From assembly GCA_022769625.1 (NCBI GenBank), contig JALEJP010000033.1:1-51734 (forward strand): a DNA stretch of 51,734 nt, in the 5' to 3' direction. Positions within the stretch are counted from its first letter, which is position 1, and every line of letters starts with the position of its first letter. The notes under the pieces were generated by a model. That model made no database searches and was not told the DNA's origin. It saw nothing but the letters and a program-made list of their open reading frames with translations. The stretch is from Lachnospiraceae bacterium (GTDB lineage: Bacteria; Bacillota; Clostridia; Lachnospirales; Lachnospiraceae). Both the position numbers and the translations under genes were made by a program. Below, in pieces: positions 42,405 to 50,302 of the stretch.

Positions 42405-43259
42405 TCAATACTCGTTCGGAAGTTCGTCTACTTCGTCGCAGCGGAATACCGGGCCGTCTTTGCAGACATATTTGGAACCAATATTGCAGCGTCCGCATTT
42501 TCCGATACCACATTTCATACGCAGTTCCAGTGTGGTATAGCACTGGGAACGATTAAAGCCCAGCTCTTCCAGTCCTGCAAGTACGAATTTGATCATGATT
42601 GGCGGTCCGCATACCAGAGCGGTTTTGTCTGTGGAAAATCCGATCTCTTTTAAGTAGCTTGGTACAAAGCCCACATGACCATCCCAGCCCTCCTGCGGAC
42701 GGTCGATGGTCAGATGTACGTTGACACCGTCTGTCTTTGCCCATACTTCCTGAATTTCCTTTAATTTTACAAGATCATCTGCAGAACGGGAACCATACAG
42801 GATATCCACGGTTCCATAATCTGCACGGTTATCCAGTACATAATTGATAACAGAACGCAGCGGTGCCAGACCGATACCACCTGCGATAAAAAGCAGATTT
42901 TTGCCTTTCAGTTCTGTATCTACCGGGAAATTGTTTCCGTAAGGTCCGCGAACTGTGATTTCATCACCTACCTGCAGGCTGTGCAGACAATCCGTCAGCG
43001 TACCACATTTCTTGATACTGAATTCCTGATATTCTTTATTTGTAGGCGAAGAAGTAATGGAAAACATTGCCTCGCCAACGCCAGGTACACATACCATGGC
43101 ACACTGTCCCGGCATATGTTCAAACAGCTTTCCGCCGCCTGGTGCCGTTACGCAGAATGTCTTAACATCCGGTGTCTCCTGTGTGATTGCCGTGATAACA
43201 CCTACCTTCGGAATCAGGGTATCCAGCGTATAATTTTTATGACAGGTACATTCGCTCAT
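42405..43259 (-). CDS. flxA: FlxA-type FAD/NAD(P)-binding oxidoreductase
   Basis: 284 residues of the ferredoxin-NADP reductase superfamily. The FAD-binding beta barrel (about 15-110) contains MFSITSSPTN. The NAD domain has LLFIAGGIGLAPLRSVI and ALVCGPPIMIKFV. A C-terminal [2Fe-2S] motif CGIGKCGRCNIG...YVC closes the protein. It would be the NADH entry point of the complex. FlxA and the hydrogenase gamma subunit look alike; the flxD/hdr neighbours decide the name. Its start overlaps the flxB stop by one base (TAATG). Confidence 0.85.
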   Translation of the reverse strand: MSECTCHKNYTLDTLIPKVGVITAITQETPDVKTFCVTAPGGGKLFEHMPGQCAMVCVPGVGEAMFSITSSPTNKEYQEFSIKKCGTLTDCLHSLQVGDEITVRGPYGNNFPVDTELKGKNLLFIAGGIGLAPLRSVINYVLDNRADYGTVDILYGSRSADDLVKLKEIQEVWAKTDGVNVHLTIDRPQEGWDGHVGFVPSYLKEIGFSTDKTALVCGPPIMIKFVLAGLEELGFNRSQCYTTLELRMKCGIGKCGRCNIGSKYVCKDGPVFRCDEVDELPNEY

Positions 43260-44296
43260 TACTTTTCACCTCCCATGCTTTTGATCACTTTTACGATATT
43301 TAAAGAAGACGGACACTTGTCCACACAGCGGCCGCATCCTACACAGGAGAACATGCCATCGTTGTTTGCCGGAAAATAAACCAGCTTGTGCATGAATCTC
43401 TGACGGAAGCGCTGCATCTGACTGGTACGGTTATTTCCGTGTGCCATCATGGTGAAATCAGAGTACATGCAGGAATCCCAACAGCGGTATCTCTTGATTC
43501 CATGTCCCGTATCATAATCCTTGATATCGTAGCACTGGCAGGTCGGACATACAAACGTACAGGTACCGCATGCAAGACACGGCTTGTACAGCTCCTCCCA
43601 TTTCGGGGAATTGAATTTCTCATCCAGAACATCTCCTCCCCATCCTTCCAGTGAAAGATGTGTATAAGGAAGCTTTTCCACAATCGCGCGGATGTTTTCC
43701 TTTTCTGTTTCCAGTTTATCGCTTTCTGCATCCGCATTTTCCATCAGGCTTTCCACCTGTTTTGTCAATGCCTCGCCCTTCTCTGTGATGGCTTTCCAGA
43801 AAAGCTCATCTCCCATACTCCATACAGCCACATCGGCTGCTGCCTTTTCGGGATCTGCACAGTCCACACCAAATACCTTGCAGAAGCAGCTCTCTTCCGG
43901 CTCATGGCAGGCCATGGCAACGATCGTTCCATGCTCTCTTCTTGCTGCATAGAAAGTATCCACCGGATCAGCCAGAAATACTTTGTCCAGTACTTCCACA
44001 CCTCTGATATCGCAGGCTTTCATACCGAATACAACAAATTCCTGCTCTTTCAATGTTTCCGGTTCGATACTGATACTTTTTCCTTCTTTTTTACAGGTAT
44101 ATAAATTTTCGCTCTGAGGAAAAAATACGTCTTTCGGTGATTTTACGGATTTCAGTGTCTCAATGTCCACATCCGCATCCTCACTCCAGGGACCAAAATT
44201 CACCTGTCCTGCTGTCTGAATGGGCAGGTACAGTTCCTTTGCCTCTGCAATTGTCCGGAATAATGCCGGTAAATTACTTTTCGCTATCTTGTACAT
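43259..44296 (-). CDS. flxB: FlxB-type iron-sulfur subunit
   Basis: 345 residues, related to the beta subunit of sulfhydrogenase and AsrA. A large N-terminal domain with scattered cysteines (MKACDIRGVEVLDKVF, CHEPEESCFCKVF) precedes two [4Fe-4S] motifs: CLACGTCTFVCPTCQC and CVGCGRCVDKCPSSLNI. No hydrogenase catalytic subunit is present, so it should be an electron relay or structural partner of FlxA. Three bases after flxC, one-base overlap with flxA. Confidence 0.83.
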   Translation of the reverse strand: MYKIAKSNLPALFRTIAEAKELYLPIQTAGQVNFGPWSEDADVDIETLKSVKSPKDVFFPQSENLYTCKKEGKSISIEPETLKEQEFVVFGMKACDIRGVEVLDKVFLADPVDTFYAARREHGTIVAMACHEPEESCFCKVFGVDCADPEKAAADVAVWSMGDELFWKAITEKGEALTKQVESLMENADAESDKLETEKENIRAIVEKLPYTHLSLEGWGGDVLDEKFNSPKWEELYKPCLACGTCTFVCPTCQCYDIKDYDTGHGIKRYRCWDSCMYSDFTMMAHGNNRTSQMQRFRQRFMHKLVYFPANNDGMFSCVGCGRCVDKCPSSLNIVKVIKSMGGEK

Positions 44297-44299
44297 ACA

Positions 44300-45277
44300 T
44301 TATCCCCTTTCTCCAACAATGCCAGGCTCTACATCATCAAATGTAAAGTTTGTCAGCGGTGCCCTTGAATCCGTATCTGCTCCTGCCTGATATTCTCCAT
44401 AAAATTCATCAATATCTTTAATAAATTTACGGTTGAACAGGTGGAGCGGAATTCCCTGCGGACATACACGGCTGCACTCTCCACAGTCGGTACAGCGTCC
44501 TGCTACATGGAATGCACGGATAATGTGGAACATTTTTTCCTCAAAGGAATCCACATTTGCCTTCTGTGCGCTGTCAAACTTTGTACTGTCAAATACGCAC
44601 TTGCGGCAGCTGCAGGCCGGACATACATTACGGCATGCATTGCAGCGAATACACTTGGAAAGCTCCTTCTTGAAAAATGCAAATCGCTCTTCCGGAGACA
44701 TTGCTTCAATCTTTCTTACTTCGTCAAAACGGTCTGCATCCTTCGTATCCTTTGACTCGCCGATCAGCTCATCATATACCTGATGCTCCTTGCCCTTGCA
44801 GACATGGCAGCGTCCCAGCATAGCCGATGCATAAGTACAGGTCTTTTCCCCATAAATTGTCTGGATTGTCAATGTCTCTGCATCATCTGTCATCTCTGCA
44901 CCGGAAATGCTCTCGATTCCCTTGATGCCCTGCTTTTTAATATTTTCCACGGACAGCTTGCCCTTACAGCCAACACCGATAATAAATGCCTTTTCTCTGT
45001 CCACTCTGTGCTCTTTGATCAGCTGGTTAAAGCTGTAGGTATCACAAGGTTTCAAAAATACAAGAGTCTTTCCTTCCAGTTTGGAAGCCTCGATCATGTA
45101 TTTGCTCAAATTTGCCCCACAGAAACCATTATATACAAAATCCTCTAACTGTTCTTCGTTTTCAAAGTAAGCCGGTTCCGGATTATAAGGCAGGTCGCCG
45201 GCCTTCCAGCCAAGAACGCGTGCCACAGTACCGTCTGCCAGCAGCTCTTTTGCGCGTTTTACTAATTCTTCCTGCAT
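44300..45277 (-). CDS. flxC: FlxC-type iron-sulfur subunit
   Basis: 325 residues. The N-terminal part (LVFLKPCDTYSFNQLIKEH, FIIGVGCKGKL) resembles the FrhB/F420-dehydrogenase beta group. The C-terminal half holds CIRCNACRNVCPACSCRKC and CTDCGECSRVCPQGIP. Second Fe-S relay of the Flx module. Overlaps flxD by 16 bases, indicating translational coupling. Confidence 0.82.
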   Translation of the reverse strand: MQEELVKRAKELLADGTVARVLGWKAGDLPYNPEPAYFENEEQLEDFVYNGFCGANLSKYMIEASKLEGKTLVFLKPCDTYSFNQLIKEHRVDREKAFIIGVGCKGKLSVENIKKQGIKGIESISGAEMTDDAETLTIQTIYGEKTCTYASAMLGRCHVCKGKEHQVYDELIGESKDTKDADRFDEVRKIEAMSPEERFAFFKKELSKCIRCNACRNVCPACSCRKCVFDSTKFDSAQKANVDSFEEKMFHIIRAFHVAGRCTDCGECSRVCPQGIPLHLFNRKFIKDIDEFYGEYQAGADTDSRAPLTNFTFDDVEPGIVGERG

Positions 45278-45708
45278 CTCAAATCCTCCAATCTTACGTT
45301 TTTGCCCAGAGAGTAAATCTTCTCAACAAATTCATTCATCGTCTGTGAGAATTTTACGCCCTCAGCCGCAGACACCCATTCCACACGGGTACGTCCGTTT
45401 TCCACACCGATGAAATCAAGCATGGAGAACAGCAATGTCATACGTCTTCTTGCGTAATAGTTTCCTGTACTGTAGTGGCAGTCTCCAGGATGACATCCAC
45501 ACAGGATCACGCCGTCAGCACCCTTCTCAAATGCCCTCAGAATGAACATCGGATTTACACGGCAGGAGCAGGGTACACGAATAATCTTTACGTCTGCAGG
45601 ATAAACCAGACGGCTGCTGCCTGCCAGGTCCGCACCTGCATAACTGCACCAGTTACAGCAGAATGCTACAATTTTCGGTCTGAAGGTTTCGTTTGTTTCT
45701 ATCGACAT
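45262..45708 (-). CDS. flxD: FlxD / MvhD-like [2Fe-2S] subunit
   Basis: 148 residues. The pattern KIVAFCCNWCSYAGADLAG, VPCSCRVNP and GADGVILCGCHPGDCHY is diagnostic of MvhD, the [2Fe-2S] protein that links an electron donor module to HdrA. No fused HdrA or selenocysteine is seen. The start overlaps the hdrA stop by ten bases, as expected for direct partners. Confidence 0.92.
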   Translation of the reverse strand: MSIETNETFRPKIVAFCCNWCSYAGADLAGSSRLVYPADVKIIRVPCSCRVNPMFILRAFEKGADGVILCGCHPGDCHYSTGNYYARRRMTLLFSMLDFIGVENGRTRVEWVSAAEGVKFSQTMNEFVEKIYSLGKNVRLEDLRCRKN

Positions 45709-47687
45709 ATTGCATCCACCTCCGCTATAATCTGTCTGTTAGAGAAGCCCTGCAGATCCATCGCACCGGACGGACAGGTAACCGTACAAGCACCACAGCC
45801 CTGGCACAGTGCATTGTTAACCTGCGCAATACGGCGTACCTCGCGGATACCGTGATCGTTGACTTCTTTTTCAATATAAGTAATTGCGCCATACGGGCAC
45901 ACATTTGCACACATGGAACATCCGTTACACAAAAGTTCATCGGATTTTGCAGTACATGGATTGGTCATCAGCTTATCTTTAGCCAGCAATCCGATTGCCT
46001 TAACTGCTGCTGCACCTGCCTGGGAAACCGTCTCCGGAATATCCTTTGGTCCCTGACATACACCGGACAGAAATACACCTGCCGTCGGAGATTCCACCGG
46101 ACGCAGCTTCGGATGTGCCTCTGTCAGGAAGTTATTTGTGTCAATACTTGCAGTCAGCATGGTGGCAATTCTTCTTACATCCGGATTCGGCTCAATAGCT
46201 GCTGCCAGAACTACCATATCTGCTTCCATCAGAATCTGCTTGTTATCCAGAAGATCAGATGCCTGTACCAGAAGCTGGCCATTTGGCTGCGGAGCAACCT
46301 TTCCAACCTGACCCTTGATGTAATGCACACCATATTCTTCCACTGCACGGCGGTAGAATTCATCAAAGTTCTTACCCGGTGTACGCACATCAATATAAAA
46401 TACGGTAACATCCACATCCGGATACTTGTCACGAATCAGCATCGCATGCTTCGCCGTGTACATACAGCAGATCTTGGAACAATAGCTCTTGCCTCTTGCA
46501 TCCGCGCAACGGGAACCCACACACTGTACGAAAACCATCTTCTTCGGCGGCTTATGATCGGACATACGCTCCAGATGACCCTTTGTCGGACCGGCTGCAT
46601 TCATAATACGCTCCAGCTCCAGAGATGTGATTACATCCGGGCTCTGGTTATACGCGTACTCATCATATTTATCCAGTTTGATTACATCAAATCCGGTAGC
46701 AACCACAATTGCTCCGTATTTCTGTGTAATGATTTCATCCTTCTGATCGTAGTCAATGGCACCTGCCTGACAAACCTTTGAGCAGACACCACATTTTCCG
46801 GTCTTAAATTTAATACAATGCTCTCTGTCGATAACCGGTACATTCGGAATCGCCTGTGCAAACGGTGTATAGATTGCACTTCTTGTATTCAGTCCACGGT
46901 TAAATTCACTTGGTGTCTTCTTGGACGGACATTTCTCCTGGCAGACACCACAGCCGGTACATTTATCCATATCCACGCTTCTTGCCTTTTTACGGATATC
47001 AACCGTGAAATCACCTACAAAACCGCTGACCTTTTCAACTTCACTGTATGTATAAATCGTAATCTTATCATGCGCTGCAGCTTCCACCATCTTTGGCGTA
47101 AGAATACATGCAGAACAGTCCAGAGTCGGGAATGTCTTGTCGAGCTGTGACATTCTTCCTCCGATACTCGGCTCTTTCTCCACGATATCTACTTCATAGC
47201 CTGCATCCGCAATATCCAGCGCCGTCTGAATACCGGCGATACCGCCGCCAATTACCAGCGCACGCTTTGTGACAAGACTCTCGCCTGGCTGAAGCGGTGC
47301 ATCCAGATTTACTTTTGCAACGGCTGCTCTCATCAGAATCACAGCCTTTTTGGTTGCTTCCTCCATATCTTTATGGATCCAGGAACAATGCTCACGAATG
47401 TTTGCAACCTCTACCATGTACGGATTCAGTCCGGCTCTCTCTGCTGCCTTTCTGAATGTTGTCTCATGCATACGCGGCGAGCAGGAACATACAACCAGTC
47501 CTGTCAGGCCTTTCTCTTTGATTGCAGCATCTATTTTTGCCTGTCCAGCCTCAGAACACATATACTGATAATCCTCTGCATGGACAACTCCAGGCTCCAG
47601 TTTTGCCATTTCCACTACTTTTTTCACATCTACCGTAGCTGCGATGTTACTTCCGCAATGACAGACAAATACACCTATTCTCTGCAA
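45699..47687 (-). CDS. hdrA: HdrA, flavin-bifurcating subunit of heterodisulfide-reductase-like complex
   Basis: 662 residues. N-terminal Cys segments (VFVCHCGSN, LVVCSCSPRMHE), FAD motif ALVIGGGIAGIQTALDIA and the insert SIGGRMSQLDKTFPTLDCSACIL. A [4Fe-4S] ferredoxin pair sits mid-protein (CTGCGVCQEKCPSK, CGVCSKVCQ) and another at the C-terminus (CNGCSMCANVCPYGAI, CQGCGACTVTCPSGAM). In characterised complexes the HdrA FAD bifurcates electrons and its ferredoxin domains reduce ferredoxin. The start is TTG at 47687, eight bases after GGAGG; the upstream TTG at 47702 is inside that site. Confidence 0.93.
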   Translation of the reverse strand: MQRIGVFVCHCGSNIAATVDVKKVVEMAKLEPGVVHAEDYQYMCSEAGQAKIDAAIKEKGLTGLVVCSCSPRMHETTFRKAAERAGLNPYMVEVANIREHCSWIHKDMEEATKKAVILMRAAVAKVNLDAPLQPGESLVTKRALVIGGGIAGIQTALDIADAGYEVDIVEKEPSIGGRMSQLDKTFPTLDCSACILTPKMVEAAAHDKITIYTYSEVEKVSGFVGDFTVDIRKKARSVDMDKCTGCGVCQEKCPSKKTPSEFNRGLNTRSAIYTPFAQAIPNVPVIDREHCIKFKTGKCGVCSKVCQAGAIDYDQKDEIITQKYGAIVVATGFDVIKLDKYDEYAYNQSPDVITSLELERIMNAAGPTKGHLERMSDHKPPKKMVFVQCVGSRCADARGKSYCSKICCMYTAKHAMLIRDKYPDVDVTVFYIDVRTPGKNFDEFYRRAVEEYGVHYIKGQVGKVAPQPNGQLLVQASDLLDNKQILMEADMVVLAAAIEPNPDVRRIATMLTASIDTNNFLTEAHPKLRPVESPTAGVFLSGVCQGPKDIPETVSQAGAAAVKAIGLLAKDKLMTNPCTAKSDELLCNGCSMCANVCPYGAITYIEKEVNDHGIREVRRIAQVNNALCQGCGACTVTCPSGAMDLQGFSNRQIIAEVDAICR

Positions 47688-47708
47688 TGAGTTCACCTCC
47701 AACTTTCT

Positions 47709-48098
47709 TTATCTCTTATATCTTCTGAACGCACTGACAAGAAGCTGCTGCGGCAGTTCAGGATCCAGCAGATTCGGAATCTCATCTGCTGCCAGATAAT
47801 CTGCACCTCTCTGGCGCACTACCATCTGTCTTGCTGCGTCAATCAGTTTTCCGGGTTTAACATCTCTTGGGCATCTCTCCACACATGCAAAACAGGAAAG
47901 ACATTTCCAAAGAGTCTTGGACTCCAGCAGTGCATCTACATTTTCATCCACTACATAGGAGACAAACTGATGCGGTTTGATATCCATCTCGTCAAAAGCA
48001 GGACAGGTTGCAGAACATTTTCCGCACTTCATGCATTTTTTCGGGCTTGCACCACTGATTTCTTTTATCATCTCGGCTTGTTCTCTCTGAGATTTCAT
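47709..48098 (-). CDS. hdrC: HdrC, iron-sulfur subunit
   Basis: 129 residues. Two [4Fe-4S] motifs, CMKCGKCSATCPAFDEM and CLSCFACVERCPRDV, in the usual HdrC layout, plus helical connectors. It relays electrons between HdrA and HdrB. Its ATG overlaps the hdrB stop (ATGA), and hdrA starts 21 bases later. Confidence 0.94.
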   Translation of the reverse strand: MKSQREQAEMIKEISGASPKKCMKCGKCSATCPAFDEMDIKPHQFVSYVVDENVDALLESKTLWKCLSCFACVERCPRDVKPGKLIDAARQMVVRQRGADYLAADEIPNLLDPELPQQLLVSAFRRYKR

Positions 48099-48895
48099 TC
48101 TGCCTGCACCTCCTCTTTCAGTCCCAGTGCCTCAGCAAGCAGCTCGGTAAAATAATATACCGGAAGCTTATTTTCACTTGTACTGGTATTCAGATTGTAC
48201 AGACACAGAGGACAGGCTGTGATCAGCTCCTGTGCTCCCATACCTGCCGCGGAATCCATGATACGGTCAACCATTTTTCCGCTCATTTCCTTTTCTTTCA
48301 GAGAAATGTATCCTCCGCAGCACTCATTACGGAATGGATAGATCACCGGCTCCGCACCAAGTGCACGAATAAAATCTTCAATAATAGTCGGATTTTCCGG
48401 ATCATCAAATGCTAAAACAGAACTTGGGCGAAGAAGAAGACAGCCATAATAAGCTCCGATCTTTCTTCCCGTCAGTGGTTTTACCACTTTCTTTTTCAGC
48501 TCGTCAAAACCAACTTTGTCTCTCAGTACCTCAAGATAATGAAGCACATTTGTCTCGCCCGCATAAGGCTCCTCAAGCTGCATGTAATTGTTTGCTCTTG
48601 TGCGGATGTCCTCCACATTTTTCATATCATCATTCACACGCTTGATCACGTGATGACATGCAGAACAAAGCGTTACCAGATCCTGCCCCTTTTCCTTAGC
48701 CGCATTTAACGCACGAACAGAAGAAAGCTTTGTAGCAATTTCATCTGTTCCTAACGGATAAACACCGCCGCAGCACTGCCAGTCTTCGATCTCTTCAAGC
48801 TCAAATCCAAGTGCCTTTGCGGATTCCCTGCCATAGCGGTCAAGATCTTTCGCTTTTGTTTTCAGAGTACATCCAGGAAAATAACTGTAAACCAT
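48095..48895 (-). CDS. hdrB: HdrB, CCG-domain subunit
   Basis: 266 residues with two complete CCG domains. Domain 1 has YFPGC, WQCCGGVYPL and CSACHH; domain 2 has YYGCLLL, NECCGGYI and CPLC. In methanogen HdrB these ligate two non-cubane [4Fe-4S] clusters that reduce CoM-S-S-CoB. A gut Firmicute should lack those thiols, so either HdrB hands electrons to FrdB or it acts on an unknown disulfide. The ATG at 48895 follows AGGAGGTAAAT; a start 7 codons earlier has no site. Confidence 0.93.
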   Translation of the reverse strand: MVYSYFPGCTLKTKAKDLDRYGRESAKALGFELEEIEDWQCCGGVYPLGTDEIATKLSSVRALNAAKEKGQDLVTLCSACHHVIKRVNDDMKNVEDIRTRANNYMQLEEPYAGETNVLHYLEVLRDKVGFDELKKKVVKPLTGRKIGAYYGCLLLRPSSVLAFDDPENPTIIEDFIRALGAEPVIYPFRNECCGGYISLKEKEMSGKMVDRIMDSAAGMGAQELITACPLCLYNLNTSTSENKLPVYYFTELLAEALGLKEEVQAE

Positions 48896-48990
48896 ATTTA
48901 CCTCCTGATGCCGCATATTTGCGATTCATTTATTATATTTCATATTGTTTCTATTCTTAATTCTTCAGAGTTTCTGTTTCTATTGTAATT

Positions 48991-49938
48991 TTAAAGCTGA
49001 ATTTTTTCAATAACACTCTTCAGCGCATTGGCACTCGCCTGCAGTTTTTCCACTTCTTCATCCGTCAAAGGAACTGCAACTTTACCTTTCACACCGTTTG
49101 GTCCAACCATGGTCAGTGTGCTCAGGCAGACATCCTCGATGCCATATTCGCCATGCATCATAGAAGATACCGTTGCTGTTGAATCATAAGCAGACAGCAG
49201 AATTCCACAGAGACGACATACTGCAACAGAAACTGCATAGAACGTAGCGCCTTTGTTTGCAATAATCTTTCCGCCTGACTTCTGAACATATTCCAGCATT
49301 GCTTCCTTGTCCAGAGGTTCAATCTTTTTACCAAAGCTGTTCATAAGCTCTGTATATTCGTCAATGTTTGCACAGGAAATATGCGCGCGTGACCACGGAA
49401 CAAACGAAGTATCTCCATGCTCACCAAATACATATGCATGAATATTTTTCTGCGCGATATCAAAATGCTCAGCTAATCCGCAGCGCAGTCTTGCTGTATC
49501 CAGGATCGTACCGGAACCGATAATCTGGTTCTCCGGAAGTCCGGAAATCTTTGTAAACACGTAAGTCATGATATCCACCGGATTACTTACGATCACATAA
49601 AGAGCATTGGGTGCTACCTTTACGATCTGCGGTGTAATTTCCTTCAAAATATTTACATTTGTCTGCGTCAGCTCAATACGTGTCTGTCCCGGTTTACGGG
49701 CAATACCGGAAGTAATGATTACGATATCGGAATCCTTAGCATCCGCATACTCTCCAGCAGTGATAGAAATTGGATCACGGAAGCAGGTTCCCTGAATGAT
49801 ATCCATAACTTCACCTGCTACTTTTTCTTTGTTGATGTCAATGATAACAATTTCTGATGCGATGTCCTGATTGGACAGTGTGTAAGCAATGGTAGAACCA
49901 ACACTACCAGCTCCAATGATAGTAATTTTGCTGCTCAT
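48991..49938 (-). CDS. LDH-fold malate dehydrogenase (predicted from Arg at the specificity position)
   Basis: 315 residues. NAD-binding GAGSVGS (10-16) with D34 indicating NAD preference; catalytic D147, R150 (ILDTARLR) and H174 (GEHGD). Overall it looks like L-lactate dehydrogenase and would usually be annotated so. But the substrate-loop residue that is Gln102 in LDH is arginine (R81 in IARKPGQTR). That is the residue that selects oxaloacetate/malate, and the change that turns Bacillus LDH into MDH. Position before hdrB and upstream of fumarate reductase and fumarase fits malate dehydrogenase. 95 bases before hdrB, no terminator seen between. Confidence 0.85.
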   Translation of the reverse strand: MSSKITIIGAGSVGSTIAYTLSNQDIASEIVIIDINKEKVAGEVMDIIQGTCFRDPISITAGEYADAKDSDIVIITSGIARKPGQTRIELTQTNVNILKEITPQIVKVAPNALYVIVSNPVDIMTYVFTKISGLPENQIIGSGTILDTARLRCGLAEHFDIAQKNIHAYVFGEHGDTSFVPWSRAHISCANIDEYTELMNSFGKKIEPLDKEAMLEYVQKSGGKIIANKGATFYAVSVAVCRLCGILLSAYDSTATVSSMMHGEYGIEDVCLSTLTMVGPNGVKGKVAVPLTDEEVEKLQASANALKSVIEKIQL

Positions 49939-49972
49939 AAATTACTCCTTTCTTTTCTGGTTTCTGGTTTTT

Positions 49973-49996
49973 ACATTGTCTTTTTTTTAACAATGT
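49973..49996 (-). promoter_or_regulatory. Rex-like inverted repeat before the mdh start
   Basis: ACATTGT-10 bases-ACAATGT. The minus-strand core TTGTTAAAAAAAAGACAA (49976-49993) has the 18-base geometry of the Rex operator TTGTTAAnnnnTTAACAA: left half 7/7, right half 4/7. Rex senses NADH/NAD+ in Firmicutes. It sits 35 bases before the ATG. It could equally be a simple small hairpin. Confidence 0.4.
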
Positions 49997-49998
49997 AT

Positions 49999-50045
49999 TT
50001 TAAAAAACAAGGAGGCGCCAAACTTCTCTTAAGTCTATACCTCCT
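49999..50045 (-). terminator. Leader terminator (attenuator) of the mdh-hdr-flx-frd-fum block
   Basis: Minus strand: AGGAGG (50040-50045) pairs with CCTCCT (50010-50015), extended by AGACTT/AAGTTT, followed by TTGTTTTTT. It lies inside the 5' leader, between the candidate promoter at 50174-50202 and the mdh ATG. Confidence 0.65.
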
Positions 50046-50109
50046 GTAAGTCCCAAAAACCTGCTAAATAGATTTCGCACACATCATATGGGATGTTCCT
50101 CCGCTTACA
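50045..50109 (-). promoter_or_regulatory. Structured leader element with possible leader peptide
   Basis: TGTAAG (50104-50109) pairs with CTTACA (50045-50050), closing a 53-base interior that contains an ACATC/GATGT hairpin. An upstream GGAGG (50098-50102) could pair with the terminator's CCTCC as an antiterminator. It could also serve the mini-ORF at 50064-50087 (MMCAKSI, ATG ten bases away). No match to a riboswitch class I know. Confidence 0.4.
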
Positions 50110-50173
50110 TTCCAAGCTTCTGATATCTTCATCCGCAATACACAAAAGCTTCTACCATACAACGTCTGAAACC

Positions 50174-50202
50174 ATAATAACATGTCATTGGCACTTTAAC
50201 AA
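50174..50202 (-). promoter_or_regulatory. Promoter of the mdh-hdr-flx-frd-fum block
   Basis: Minus-strand -35 TTGTTA (50197-50202), 17-base spacer, -10 TATTAT (50174-50179). The -35 is itself part of a TTGTTAA Rex half-site. Start near 50167, giving a leader of about 230 bases. The remaining bases up to 50302 are AT-rich with no gene. Confidence 0.55.
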
Positions 50203-50302
50203 GTAAAATTTAAGAGGAATGTGTCAAATTTTAATGGAAATTTTCTGTATTTATTTTTCATTCATTCTTTTTCCCTTTTTTATCACACTAAAATCAATAA
50301 AT

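Noticed and set aside
42405-45277. NiFe or FeFe hydrogenase beta/gamma subunits
   Set aside because: FlxA and FlxB resemble hydrogenase subunits, but no hydrogenase catalytic subunit is in the window, and MvhD plus HdrABC adjacency defines a Flx-Hdr module.
45262-47687. Selenocysteine in HdrA/MvhD
   Set aside because: No in-frame UGA occurs within either gene; all expected positions are Cys.
48991-49938. L-lactate dehydrogenase
   Set aside because: Arg instead of Gln at the specificity position and the gene neighbourhood both point to malate dehydrogenase.
50045-50109. T-box, SAM, c-di-GMP, TPP, lysine or other standard riboswitch before mdh
   Set aside because: None of the conserved core sequences of these classes is present; only a generic stem and an attenuator are seen.
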